Positions 42,703 through 51,971 are shown, numbered from the stretch's first letter. The stretch is DNA of 64,000 nt from Spirochaetota bacterium (GCA_017302015.1 JAFLEE010000013.1:19792-83791); one strand, 5' to 3'. Numbers and translations are program-made. Notes: generated by a model not told the origin, from the sequence alone.

Positions 42703-44694
42703 CTACCCGAACACCTTCCCCTTCACGAAATCCCCCCACACGTTCTCGAACCAGGAGTCGTCCTCGGGGATCGGCCGCCGCGGCGCGAAGGTCGACGTGT
42801 AGCGCCTCGACCCGGCGTCGAAGGCGGTGAGGAGCAGCTTCTCCCGGAAGGCGGGATCCTCCGGCTTGAAGCGCCAGGAGCTGAGTTTCCCGGGGAGCAC
42901 TTCCAGGCCGCCCGCGTCCGCCACCAGGTAGGAACCGCGGGAGCCCCCGCCCGCCTCGAGATAGGCGCGGATCGCCTCGAGGTAGGCCGCATGGGCCAGG
43001 GCGAGTTGGCGCACCTTGAGGGCATCGGCGATCTCGGCGGGCTTGCGCACGCGCACGCTGCCGTATCGGTCGATCTGGGCGTAGGCTTCGGCGAGGGCCC
43101 GCTTCGCGCTTTCTTCCGAACGGATATGGCTGGCGCTGGCGGTCATGCGGGTCTGGAGTTCATCGAGGTAGGGGCCGACGCCGGAGGCCGACGCCACGTT
43201 CTTCTTGAGGGACTGAATCAGGGGCACGAGGGTCGAGAGCCGGGCCGACGCCTGCTTCTTGAATTGGGCCGCGGATTGGGTGCCCGTGGTATACACCTGG
43301 GCGATGCGTTGGGCCGCGCGCAGCGACCCCACTTGCCCAGCGTTGAGCGCCGACCCGCCGGGGCGGTAGACGCCATGGCTGCCGTTGACCTCCCCGATGG
43401 GGAAGAGATGCTTCAGGTTGGTGGATTCCCACCACAGATCTCCCGCGAGCCCGCCGTTATTGTGCTGGGCGCACACGGCCACCCGCAGGGGCTTCACGTG
43501 CAGGTCGATGTTGTGGCTCTTGTAGAGCGCGATGGCCATGGCGTTCATCTTTTCGAGGCGCTGGATGGGCGTGCCGAAGAGCGCCCCCGAGCGCTCGAGG
43601 TAGCCCCGGGCCTCGGGCGAGAGGGCCGAAAAATCCAGCGCGCCGAGGCCCGAACCCGGCCGGGGATTCTCGCGGAAGTCCATGTAGACCTTGCGGCCCT
43701 TCACCGCCGTCTCGATGTAGACGAGGAGGTCGATGAGGGAGGAGCCGTGGTCCTGGATCTTGCGCGGGTCGAAGGGCCATTGGTAGCCCTTCAGGAAGAT
43801 GGCGCTGGCGAGTTGGCCCATGCTCTCGAAATGCTCGTTGAGGAACTCCTTCTCGTCCGAGCCGTCCATCGCGCAGGAGAAATAGCGCGGGAGCACCTGC
43901 TGGTAGGTCCCCGAGACGTTCCACCGGAAATCGATGGACGCGAGGCCGTACTGGCTCTCGGTGAGGTTCACCGCCTCGGCCCCCGCCTCGAGGGCGAGGC
44001 CGATGGCGCCGCTATGCACCACGGGGTAGACCGAGGTCTTGTAGAGCCCCCCCGGCCCGCCCACGCCGAAGACCACGTTCTCGGCCTTGAAGATCGTGAG
44101 GCCATGGCCCGGGCCGCCGGCCTTCTTCTTGTCGAGGGCGACGACGCCGCCGACGCGCCCGTCCCCCGCGATGAGCCCCACCACATCGTAGCCGTCGAAG
44201 ATCGGGATCTCTCGGCGCTTCACCTCGGCCAGGAGGCAGCGCACCATCTGGTTGGAGGTCCACGGGCCGGCGGAGGTGGCCCTCTGGGCCGGGTCGTGGT
44301 CGGTCTTGTAGCCGACATAGCCCCCGAAGCGGTCGTGGGGGAAGGGCATGCCCAATTCCACGAGGCGGAAGAAGCCCCGGCTCGAGCAGATGGATTCCAC
44401 GAGGGCGAGGTCGCCGTGCATCGAACCGCCCGCGAAGAGCGAGTCGGCCATGCGCCGCGGGGAGTCGCCCTCGGCGCCGTGGACCGAGAGTTTGTAGTAG
44501 GTCTGCTTGTCGCTCCCCGTATTGTTCGAGGTGCCCCCGCCCACGCGCTCGGTGACGATGGCGAGGTCGGTTTGCCCGAACTTATGCAGGTGGTCCGCGG
44601 CGGAAAGGGAGGCGGCCCCCGTGCCCACCACCAGGGTATTCACCTCGAGGAGGGGGTATTTTCTGCCGCCGAAGGCGAAGGTCGACTTTTTCAT
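42703..44694 (-). CDS. FAD-dependent oxidoreductase of the fumarate reductase/succinate dehydrogenase flavoprotein superfamily
   Basis: A 663-residue flavoprotein. FAD-binding signature VNTLVVGTGAASLSAADHL near residue 20, a mid-protein substrate-domain region, and the C-terminal FAD-binding block LKHLFPIGEVNGSHGVYRPGG followed by ALNAGQVGSLRAA are typical of the FrdA/SdhA/AprA superfamily, as is the histidine-rich CAQHNNGGLAGDLWW. The long C-terminal helical domain (about 530-663) also matches that group. No iron-sulfur or membrane-anchor subunit gene is adjacent, so it is probably a soluble stand-alone reductase or dehydrogenase, substrate unknown. The regulator gene just upstream may co-transcribe with it. 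Confidence 0.85.
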   Translation of the reverse strand: MKKSTFAFGGRKYPLLEVNTLVVGTGAASLSAADHLHKFGQTDLAIVTERVGGGTSNNTGSDKQTYYKLSVHGAEGDSPRRMADSLFAGGSMHGDLALVESICSSRGFFRLVELGMPFPHDRFGGYVGYKTDHDPAQRATSAGPWTSNQMVRCLLAEVKRREIPIFDGYDVVGLIAGDGRVGGVVALDKKKAGGPGHGLTIFKAENVVFGVGGPGGLYKTSVYPVVHSGAIGLALEAGAEAVNLTESQYGLASIDFRWNVSGTYQQVLPRYFSCAMDGSDEKEFLNEHFESMGQLASAIFLKGYQWPFDPRKIQDHGSSLIDLLVYIETAVKGRKVYMDFRENPRPGSGLGALDFSALSPEARGYLERSGALFGTPIQRLEKMNAMAIALYKSHNIDLHVKPLRVAVCAQHNNGGLAGDLWWESTNLKHLFPIGEVNGSHGVYRPGGSALNAGQVGSLRAAQRIAQVYTTGTQSAAQFKKQASARLSTLVPLIQSLKKNVASASGVGPYLDELQTRMTASASHIRSEESAKRALAEAYAQIDRYGSVRVRKPAEIADALKVRQLALAHAAYLEAIRAYLEAGGGSRGSYLVADAGGLEVLPGKLSSWRFKPEDPAFREKLLLTAFDAGSRRYTSTFAPRRPIPEDDSWFENVWGDFVKGKVFG

Positions 44695-44805
44695 GGGGCT
44701 TCCTTCCCGGGCTTGGATCCCGTTTCTACTATTGAACTACATCCCGCGCCCCCTGGCTATGGGGGGATGGGCGCTGTGATTGGCATTCTGGGAAACGGGT
44801 GGCCT

Positions 44806-45855
44806 TCAGTAGACGACCGCCCGGGCCTGGAGCTCCACCGCCGGGAACGGGCGCCCCTCGCCCCGGGCGATGTGTTCGCAGCCCTCCACCAATTTCTCCC
44901 CGATCTCCGGGTAGGGCACCTCCACCGTCGGAAAGCGTGGCGAATAGGCGCGGGCCTCGGGGGAATGGTCGTAGCCGACCAGGCTGACGTCTCGGGGGAT
45001 GGAGAGTCGGTGGGATTTCAGGAAATCGGCGGCGCCCATGGCGAGTTCGTCCGTGGCGCAGACCACGGCGTCGAAACCGGGAGCGCCCTCGGGGAAGCGC
45101 GCCTCCAGTGCGGTGGCCACGCCTCGGACCCCTTCGCTGCCGACCCACTCGACCGCCTGGGCTCCCCGGCCCTCGAGCGCGTCCCGGAATGCGGCGGTCT
45201 TGTGGGGGGATTGGAGGCGGGGATCCGCTTGCTGCAGGTAGAGGAAACGCCGGCGCCCGCGGAGGAAGAGGAGCGAGATGAGCTCGCGGAAGGCCGTGCT
45301 CCCATCCACGCGGACGTGGGGGCCCGCCACCGCCTCGTACCCAGCATACGCCATGCGGGGGAGATTGTGGGCGTCGAGGTGGGCGAGGAGCCCCGCATAT
45401 TCGCGCAGGGAACTCAAGAGGAAGACCGGCCGCATGGAATGGCGCACCAGGAGATCGACCTTCGAGGCGAAATCCCCGGGCGGGATGAGGCTTAAGTTGA
45501 GCAGGCAGGGCCGCTTCTGGGCCGCGGCCATGACGCCCTTGAGCAGGTGGAGATTCACCCGGTAATTATTCGGGTCCGCGTACTGGTCGAGGGCGTTCAT
45601 GTCCGGCAGCACGTAATGGATCGTAAACGATTCTTCCACCGTCCGCCCGTGGAGGTAGGTGGGGCGGCCCTTCTTCCGGTTGGCGTGGCCCGTGAGGGCG
45701 AGGTCGGCGAGGATGCGATTGGCGGTGGAGGGGCTCACGCCGAACTCTTTAGAGAGGGCGTGCTCTGAAATGCGCAGGCCCCCCGGGGTGGATCGGGCCC
45801 GTTCCACCAACTCGTCCTTGATGGCGCGGGCGTCCGGCTTTTTCTTTCTTGACAA
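44806..45855 (-). CDS. GntR-type HTH/LacI-type sensor transcriptional regulator
   Basis: A 349-residue hybrid regulator: winged HTH of the GntR type at residues about 10-70 (LRISEHALSKEFGVSPSTANRI, then GRPTYLHGRTVEES) joined to a LacI/periplasmic-binding-protein sensor (FLYLQQADPRLQSPHKTAAF, VVCATDELAMGAADFLKSH, VSLVGYDHSPEA, FPTVEVPYPEIGEKLVEG). Start is TTG at 45855, fixed by GGAGG eight bases upstream on the minus strand. The -35 box of the divergent glycosidase promoter overlaps this start codon, and a perfect palindrome at 45877-45896 lies between them, strong evidence for repression of both genes. Likely inducer: a breakdown product of the glycosidase substrate. Confidence 0.9.
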   Translation of the reverse strand: MSRKKKPDARAIKDELVERARSTPGGLRISEHALSKEFGVSPSTANRILADLALTGHANRKKGRPTYLHGRTVEESFTIHYVLPDMNALDQYADPNNYRVNLHLLKGVMAAAQKRPCLLNLSLIPPGDFASKVDLLVRHSMRPVFLLSSLREYAGLLAHLDAHNLPRMAYAGYEAVAGPHVRVDGSTAFRELISLLFLRGRRRFLYLQQADPRLQSPHKTAAFRDALEGRGAQAVEWVGSEGVRGVATALEARFPEGAPGFDAVVCATDELAMGAADFLKSHRLSIPRDVSLVGYDHSPEARAYSPRFPTVEVPYPEIGEKLVEGCEHIARGEGRPFPAVELQARAVVY

Positions 45856-45878
45856 GGCGCGATCCTCCCGCCTATAAT
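45849..45878 (+). promoter_or_regulatory. consensus sigma70 promoter for the 45933 glycosidase
   Basis: Perfect TTGACA (45849-45854) and TATAAT (45873-45878) with an 18-bp spacer, the strongest promoter in the window. The -35 box overlaps the TTG start of the divergent regulator. Confidence 0.9.
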
Positions 45879-45899
45879 ACTTATGTATATAAGTATACT
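45877..45899. promoter_or_regulatory. operator palindrome over the -10/+1 of the glycosidase promoter
   Basis: ATACTTA (45877-45883) and TAAGTAT (45890-45896) are exact reverse complements separated by 6 bp; the first two bases belong to the -10 box. The 8-bp palindrome AGTATACT (45892-45899) overlaps the right arm. Binding here would block initiation at +1. Confidence 0.75.
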
Positions 45900-45932
45900 C
45901 GATTTATATCAATAAGTTCAAGAGGTCCCGCC

Positions 45933-48900
45933 ATGAGATGGATTTTCGCATTCCTCGCCTGCCTGCTCCCCCTCGCCGGGGCCGACCTGCTCAGGGCCGA
46001 CTTCGAGACCGATGCCCGGGCCCGGGCGGGAGACGCCTGGATCCTCCCAAACGGCCATGCGGCGCTCGGCGAGGTCGGCGGGAAGCGCGCCCTCCAGGCT
46101 TGGGGGGCCTTCGCCCCGATCCGCTACGCCACCCGCGGCCTGCTGCCCAAAGAGAAGGGCTTCCTCCGCTTCGACTACTCGCCGCGCCTGAAAGCCCGCC
46201 AGGCTTCGGGCACCCCCAAGGTCATGGCCACCTTCCTCTCCGTGAAATCCCCCTCCCCGCCCGACTACGCGGGATTCTCCATCGGCGCCAACCTGCAGGA
46301 GAACGGAAAGGTCTACCTCTGGCTCATCGTCGCCGGGAAAAACGGGGGCCAGATCTACCGTGAAGTTTCCCTCCCCGACGGCGTCTGGTGCGAGATCGCC
46401 GCCTCGTGGGGCCCGCGCACCCTCACGCTCTTCCTCGACGGGAAACCCGTGGGCGACATGGCCCGGCCCGAGTCGATCTTCGCCGAGGTCGATCTCTGCG
46501 TGGGCGGCTACGGCGCCGCCATCGCCGACGGCGCGATCCGGGGTCTCGCGGTCCGCGATGCCAGCCCCTACCCCGCGGGCACCGATGAGATCGACTTCGA
46601 GTTCCCCGGAAAGAAAGGCGTCGCCACGCTCTTGCGGCATACCGGCATGGCCATCACCGCCGAGCGCCTCGCCCTCGTGGTGGCCGCCAGCGAACCCTGC
46701 ACGATGACGGTGCGCTCCGCGGTCTTCCAAGTGAAGCCCGGGCAGGGGTACGCCGTGAACTACTCGGGGCGGCCCCATGATTTCCTGGTCGCCGACGCCC
46801 GGGGCGTGCTGCGCATCCCGCTTCCCGACTTCCACACCTATAACACCCTCGTCGCCGTCCCCCAGGATATCCGCGACCTGCTGGGTGGGGCGTCCTGGAA
46901 GGGGGTCGTCGATGACCGGGCCGTGGCGACCCTGGGTTGGGGGCACGAAGGGGGCGCCGCCCTCACCGGCGCGTCTTCCCTTCCCGCGGGGGCCTACTCC
47001 CGCGACGCCAAGGCGACCCGCACGGGCGCACCCGCCTTCCGCCTCGAGAAACTTCGCCAGGGCGGCGAAGTCCGGTGGGAGAGTTCGCCGGTGATCCTCG
47101 AGGCCGGGAAAGAATACCTGCTCTCGGGCTGGTACCAAACCGAGCGCAGCGAGTTCGGCGCCGTCGCCCTGTTCGGGGTGACCCTGCGAACGGCCGATGG
47201 CAAGAGCCAAACCATCCACCAGACCTACCTCAACCCCCTCATCGCCCCGCTCCTCGGTGCCCGTTGGAGATACGCTTATCTGCGCGTGAAAGCCCCGGCG
47301 AACATCGCGGAAGCGGTCGCCGTGCTCGGGCTGCGCGGCAGCGCGGGCCAGGCGATTTCATGGGACGGGCTCGGCCTGCGCCTCGCGCCCCCGACCTCCG
47401 CCAATATCGTCCAAGAACTCCCCGCCGCGGACACGGCCCCGGCCCTCCCCCTCGAGGAACTCCGCTCGCTCTGGGCCGGCCGAGAGGGCGTGCGCGTGGA
47501 GACCGCGCCCGGCCCCTTCCCCGTGCTGCGCGTCGACGGCAAGCCGGTACCGTCCCTCGTCTATAACGCCTACGTCGTAGACCCGAAGGAAGCCGAGCTC
47601 GGGCCCATGCTCGCCGCCGGCATCCGCTGGCTCTACGTGCGCATCGCGCCCCACAACAAAGAATGGTGGATCGGGGAGGACCGCTACGATTTCAGCGACG
47701 TGCAGCCGAGCCTGGAAGCCGCGCTGCAGCGGGATCCGGGCGCGGTCGTCATGCTCGAGGTGCCCATCTCCCCGCGCTACCGGGAATGGGGCGATCTCCA
47801 TCCCGAGGCGATCTGGCGCGACCACGACGGCGAGAAGATCGCGGGGCTCAAGAAAACCATCCGGGCGCTCCAGACCCTGGACAACGGCAAAGACGCCTTC
47901 TGGGCCCACAGCTATGCCGCCTCCCAGTACCGGGAGAGCGCCGCGCGGGCCCTGGAGGCGCTGGCGGCCCACCTTAAATCCTTCCCCACCGGCAAGGCGG
48001 TGGCGGGGATCAATTTCCATTGCGGCACCGACAACCAATGGTTCCCCCACGTCAACTACGTGGGCTTCGACTATTCCACCGGCGCCCAGAAGGATTTCAG
48101 GGAACGCCTGCGCAAGCGCTACGGGGGGGACGTCGCCCGCCTGCGCGCCGCGTGGGCCAACCCCGAGGTCGACTTCGAGACGGCCACGCTCGCGCCCTTC
48201 GCCATGCGCAACCGCGCCAGCGTTTCCTTCCTCGACCCCGAGCGCGGCGCCGACCGGTGGATTCTGGATTCCAACCGCTACAACGACGACGGGGCCACCG
48301 AGACGGCGAAATTTCTGGGGGCCGCGGTGAAGAAGGCCTTCGGCCGCAATGTATTCATCAATCTCTACGCGCCGGACATCGCCCAGGGCTATAGCGGGCG
48401 CGGGGGAAAGGCCGCCGCCCTCGAGGGGCCCGGGGTGGACGGGTTCGTGAGCGTGCCCGAGTACGGCCTTTGGCGCCAAGCGGGGCGCACCGGCACCTTC
48501 GCCTCGGCCTTCGGTTCCCTCGCGCTCCACGGGAAGATCTTCCTCTCCGAACTCGATTACCGCACCCACACCTGCTGGATCTCCGCCGACGCCTTCGATT
48601 ACCTCTATTACTACCACGGCGGCGTGCAGAGCGAAGCCGAGTTCGCCGGCCAGGCTCGACGGGATCTGGGGGCGCTCCTGGCCGGGGGCCAGGGGGCCTG
48701 GTTCCTCGCCATGAACCGCCATCTTTTCTCCACGCCCGCCTACCGCGGCGTCGTGGCGGAACTCGCCCGCGCCGCGCGCCTCGCCGCCGAGAAGCCCATG
48801 CCCGCCGACCGGGCGCAAATGGCCGTCTACATCGACGAAGACACCCGCCACGCGGCCTCCTATCCCTACGGCCCCGGCCTCAATAACCTCTCCATCGGGG

Positions 48901-49646
48901 TGGGAAAACTCCCGCTCTTCCGCTCGGGCGTCTCCTGGGATCTCTACTACCTCTCCGATCTCGACCATCCGGCCCGCCCCGCCTATAAGGTCCATTATTT
49001 CGCCGCCGCGCCCACCCTCCCGGCGCGCCAGATCGAGTACGTCCGAAAGAACCTGCAAAAAGACGGCAACATCCTCGTCTTCTGCAACGCGGCCGCCGCC
49101 GTCTCCGATGCGGGCCGTTTCGAGGAGAATATCCATGCCCTCACGGGGATGCGGATCCGCATGGACCGCGCGGCGGTGGATGTCTATCGGGTCCGCCCGG
49201 TTCCCTGCGACGACCCGATCGCCAAGGGGCTGCGGGATAACGTGCTCACCGAGATGAAGCAGCCCCTGGTATGGGTGGAGGACCCCCAGGCGATCCGCTT
49301 CGGCGAGATCCCCGGCACGGGCAAGGCCGGCTGGGCGATCCGGCGCTTCCCCGGCTGGACGAGCGTCTACCTCGCCCTGCCCGGGTCGATCACCCCCGAA
49401 CTCGTGCGCAATCTTATCCGGGAAGCCGGCCTGGAGCCCCTCGGGCCCGTCGGGGACGTCTGCTCCGGGGGCAACGGCTTCCTCAGCCTCCACGCGCTTT
49501 CGGACGGAGAGAAGACCCTGAGTTGGAAGGGCGCCTGCGATGTGGAAGATCTCGCCACCGGAACTCTCGCGGCGAAAAACGCCCATTCGCTGCGCTTCCC
49601 CATGCTCGCGGGGGAGACGCGATGGTTCCGGAAGAAAGAGCAGTAG
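45933..49646 (+). CDS. large exported glycoside hydrolase-like protein (GH42-like/clan A) with N-terminal beta-sandwich
   Basis: A 1237-residue secreted protein. Signal peptide MRWIFAFLACLLPLAG. Residues about 20-210 resemble a LamG/concanavalin-type sandwich (AGFSIGANLQENGKVYLWLI, CEIAASWGPRTLTLFLDGK), about 350-500 a second galactose-binding-like domain, and about 540-950 a GH42-type barrel (LAAGIRWLYVRIAPHNKEWW, DFRERLRKRYGGDVARLRAAW). The probable nucleophile is E873 in KIFLSELDYRTH. At the expected acid/base position, where relatives have E, I read Q702 (CGTDNQWF). The C-terminus (about 1000-1237) is a glutamine-amidotransferase-like domain typical of GH42 relatives. AAGAGG precedes the ATG. 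Strong regulated promoter upstream. Confidence 0.83.
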   Translation: MRWIFAFLACLLPLAGADLLRADFETDARARAGDAWILPNGHAALGEVGGKRALQAWGAFAPIRYATRGLLPKEKGFLRFDYSPRLKARQASGTPKVMATFLSVKSPSPPDYAGFSIGANLQENGKVYLWLIVAGKNGGQIYREVSLPDGVWCEIAASWGPRTLTLFLDGKPVGDMARPESIFAEVDLCVGGYGAAIADGAIRGLAVRDASPYPAGTDEIDFEFPGKKGVATLLRHTGMAITAERLALVVAASEPCTMTVRSAVFQVKPGQGYAVNYSGRPHDFLVADARGVLRIPLPDFHTYNTLVAVPQDIRDLLGGASWKGVVDDRAVATLGWGHEGGAALTGASSLPAGAYSRDAKATRTGAPAFRLEKLRQGGEVRWESSPVILEAGKEYLLSGWYQTERSEFGAVALFGVTLRTADGKSQTIHQTYLNPLIAPLLGARWRYAYLRVKAPANIAEAVAVLGLRGSAGQAISWDGLGLRLAPPTSANIVQELPAADTAPALPLEELRSLWAGREGVRVETAPGPFPVLRVDGKPVPSLVYNAYVVDPKEAELGPMLAAGIRWLYVRIAPHNKEWWIGEDRYDFSDVQPSLEAALQRDPGAVVMLEVPISPRYREWGDLHPEAIWRDHDGEKIAGLKKTIRALQTLDNGKDAFWAHSYAASQYRESAARALEALAAHLKSFPTGKAVAGINFHCGTDNQWFPHVNYVGFDYSTGAQKDFRERLRKRYGGDVARLRAAWANPEVDFETATLAPFAMRNRASVSFLDPERGADRWILDSNRYNDDGATETAKFLGAAVKKAFGRNVFINLYAPDIAQGYSGRGGKAAALEGPGVDGFVSVPEYGLWRQAGRTGTFASAFGSLALHGKIFLSELDYRTHTCWISADAFDYLYYYHGGVQSEAEFAGQARRDLGALLAGGQGAWFLAMNRHLFSTPAYRGVVAELARAARLAAEKPMPADRAQMAVYIDEDTRHAASYPYGPGLNNLSIGVGKLPLFRSGVSWDLYYLSDLDHPARPAYKVHYFAAAPTLPARQIEYVRKNLQKDGNILVFCNAAAAVSDAGRFEENIHALTGMRIRMDRAAVDVYRVRPVPCDDPIAKGLRDNVLTEMKQPLVWVEDPQAIRFGEIPGTGKAGWAIRRFPGWTSVYLALPGSITPELVRNLIREAGLEPLGPVGDVCSGGNGFLSLHALSDGEKTLSWKGACDVEDLATGTLAAKNAHSLRFPMLAGETRWFRKKEQ

Positions 49647-49918
49647 CCGCCCTGGGGTCTTGAGGACGGATCCTTGGCGAAAGCTGGTCTTTGTGCTTCT
49701 GGATTCGATCGGAACGCAACGTGGTGGGCATGGCAATGCGCAACAGCGGGGACTGGAGGAATAATGCCCCGTGGCGGCCGGGAAAAAGATAAAATCACGG
49801 TACGCTTGGAAGGGATCCCGGGACAACGCCGTCTCGAAGAGAGGTACCCCATGGCCATCAGAATCAAATCACCCGCCAATTCGAGCCTTACGGCCCCCGC
49901 TCCTCGGGGGAACTAGCC

Positions 49919-50848
49919 ATGCTCACCCTCCCCGGAAAGTGGATCGGCGACCCCTGGTTCTATGTGGACGGCGATACGGTCCACTGCTATTTCCTCACCG
50001 CCTCCGATACGAACCCCCCGTCGACGCGCCACACCAATTGGGAGATCGGCCATGCCGTCAGCGGCGATCTTTCGACCTGGACCGACCGGGGGATCGTGCT
50101 CCGGCCCGGGCCCCGGGATTGGGACGGGCACCACCTCGCCACCGGCTCGGTCCTCCGCTTCCAGGGCAGGTTCTGGATGGCCTATACCGGGCATCCCCGC
50201 GGCGAAGACCCCACGATCCAACGCGTCGGGCTCGCCGTGTCCGACGACCTCCATGCCTGGGAAAAGTTCGGGGACAAGCCCGTCACCGAGGTCGATGAGC
50301 GCTACTACGAACGCGCGACCAGCGGCCAGAGGCCGTTCATGCATTGGCGCGACCCGGCGTTGTTCCGCCACGGCGACCACGTCTATCACGTCGTCTGTGC
50401 CCGATGCCGCCAAGGCGAGGCCGCGGGCCGGGGAAGCGTGGGCGTCGCGCGCACCGCGGATATGGCGCATTGGGAGGTGCTTCCCCCCTTCGCACTCGAG
50501 CCCTTCGCGGAGGAGCTCGAATGCCCCTCCATCCTCACGCTCAACCAAAAATGGTTCCTGGTGTTCTCCACCCACCGCCACCTCATCGCCCCGTCACAGC
50601 GGGAAGCGGGGCCCGAGGCGTCGCTTCGATCGGGGACCTACTCGATGGTTTCCGACTCGCCCTTGGGCCCCTACCGCTTCTGCGGCATGATCGAGCGCAC
50701 GAGCGCCCCGGTGTATGCCGGGCAGATCGTCGTGTGGAAAGGACGCCCCTACCTGCTCGGCACCCGCACGGATCGCCGCGACACCATCTCCGACCCACTA
50801 CCGGTGACGGCCGATGCGCACGGGATCGTGGCGGCGACCGGCGACTGA
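49919..50848 (+). CDS. GH32-like five-bladed beta-propeller glycosidase
   Basis: A 309-residue protein with the three acidic landmarks of clan GH-J: D11 in KWIGDPWFYV (nucleophile region WxxDP), D145 in HWRDPALF (RDP transition-state motif) and E201 in LECPSIL (EC acid/base). That points to GH32-like fructosidases or sucrose-cleaving enzymes. It lacks the C-terminal beta-sandwich of classic GH32 enzymes and has no signal peptide, so it is a compact cytoplasmic version. Repeated bladed motifs such as GLAVSDDLHAWEKFG and GVARTADMAHWEVL are clear. A related GH43-like activity cannot be excluded. Confidence 0.82.
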   Translation: MLTLPGKWIGDPWFYVDGDTVHCYFLTASDTNPPSTRHTNWEIGHAVSGDLSTWTDRGIVLRPGPRDWDGHHLATGSVLRFQGRFWMAYTGHPRGEDPTIQRVGLAVSDDLHAWEKFGDKPVTEVDERYYERATSGQRPFMHWRDPALFRHGDHVYHVVCARCRQGEAAGRGSVGVARTADMAHWEVLPPFALEPFAEELECPSILTLNQKWFLVFSTHRHLIAPSQREAGPEASLRSGTYSMVSDSPLGPYRFCGMIERTSAPVYAGQIVVWKGRPYLLGTRTDRRDTISDPLPVTADAHGIVAATGD

Positions 50849-50921
50849 ACGAATAGGTCCCGCGAACGGCGAGGACGCCGCAGGCACCGTTTCCCCAGGA
50901 AGCATCCGCGTCCCAACGCGG

Positions 50922-50957
50922 GAAGGCGCGGCGAGATTCCCCCGGGCGCTTCTTTTT
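50922..50957 (+). terminator. intrinsic terminator after the GH32-like gene
   Basis: GAAGGCGC (50922-50929) pairs with GCGCTTC (50946-50952) with one bulged G, followed by TTTTT (50953-50957). A tight hairpin CCGCGT-CCCA-ACGCGG (50906-50921) lies just before it. The T-tract abuts the stop codon of the convergent AraC gene. Confidence 0.5.
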
Positions 50958-51837
50958 AGGCCTCCCGGCGCCAGGCCCTCGGCGACATGCCGTAGCACGC
51001 CTTGAAATGCCGGTTGAAGCTGGAGAGGGTCTCGAAACCCGTGGCCCCCGCGATCTCCACGATGGGTCGCGCGCTATTTTTGAGCAGCACCCCCGCGGCG
51101 CGCAGGCGGAATTGGATGAGGTAGGAGAGCGGGGCGCCGCCGACGGCCGCGGCGAACTCCCGGCGGAAATGGGTCGCGCTCAGGCCGCAATGGTCGGCCA
51201 ATCGCCTGATGGAGATGGCCTCGTGGTAATGCTCGGCGATGTACTCCAGGGCGGGCCGGATCTTCCCGAGTTCCCGCCGGCCGCTTCCCTTTCCGCCCGA
51301 GGGGGGCCGAAGGCGCCGCGCCTGGTGGATGCGCACGAGGATGAGCCAGGTCAGGGCGCGCACGGCGGAACTCCGGCCCGGCGACTTGGACAAGAGTTCT
51401 TCCATGAGCGCGCCCACCGAGGCGGCCAGGAACGGGTGTTCGGCCGCCGAAAAGACGTTGTGGAACCCCGGCCCGGTCATGGCCGCCGTCTCGAGGTAGC
51501 GCTCCTCGACGGGCGCGAAGCCGGCAAGGAGCGCGCTGGGATCGAGATTGGTGAAGGACCAATGGCTCACGACGCCGGGGCTCGAGACCACCATGTGGAG
51601 CTCCCGGGGCGGGATGGCCACCACATCCCCCGCCCCGTAGGGGAGCGCCTTGTTCTCGATGACGCAGAGGCCGGACCCGCGGGCGCAATAGCCGAGTTCG
51701 AAGCAATCGTGCACGTGGGGCTGGACTTTCTGCCCGCCCCGGCGATCGTGGGGGATGGGGACGGTGATGGGAAAGTCCGCTGCCAAGGCGATGGGATCGT
51801 ACTGGGAACTGGCGGCGAGATAGGGTCGTTTTTGCAT
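50956..51837 (-). CDS. AraC family transcriptional regulator
   Basis: A 293-residue regulator counted from ATG 51837 (GTG 51876 would add 13 residues). The N-terminal cupin-like sensor holds VHDCFELGYCARGSGLCVIE and GDVVAIPPRELHMV. The C-terminal double HTH is clear: ISIRRLADHCGLSATHFRREF, then RPIVEIAGATGFETLSSFNRH and MSPRAWRRE. It is divergent from the MDR dehydrogenase gene, and an 8-bp palindrome AGTATACT at 51880-51887, identical to part of the operator at 45892-45899, lies between them. Likely controls the dehydrogenase and possibly the glycyl radical enzyme locus nearby. Confidence 0.88.
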   Translation of the reverse strand: MQKRPYLAASSQYDPIALAADFPITVPIPHDRRGGQKVQPHVHDCFELGYCARGSGLCVIENKALPYGAGDVVAIPPRELHMVVSSPGVVSHWSFTNLDPSALLAGFAPVEERYLETAAMTGPGFHNVFSAAEHPFLAASVGALMEELLSKSPGRSSAVRALTWLILVRIHQARRLRPPSGGKGSGRRELGKIRPALEYIAEHYHEAISIRRLADHCGLSATHFRREFAAAVGGAPLSYLIQFRLRAAGVLLKNSARPIVEIAGATGFETLSSFNRHFKACYGMSPRAWRREA

Positions 51838-51879
51838 ACTTTTTAAGTCTTTTTGGCGAAGATCAGGCTCTTTCACTCA

Positions 51880-51887
51880 AGTATACT
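51880..51887. promoter_or_regulatory. AGTATACT palindrome, -10-like on both strands
   Basis: The self-complementary AGTATACT gives TATACT on each strand. For the minus strand a TTGTGT lies 17 bp upstream (51908-51903), a weak -35, which would place the AraC start downstream at ATG 51837. The same octamer is part of the glycosidase operator at 45892-45899, so it may instead be a regulator site. Confidence 0.4.
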
Positions 51888-51971
51888 GATTCCATGAACT
51901 CCACACAAGCCGCCCTTTTAGATCGCCCGAAAGCCTCCCCGTCCGCCCGCCCGGCCTCCGGGGGAAACCCG

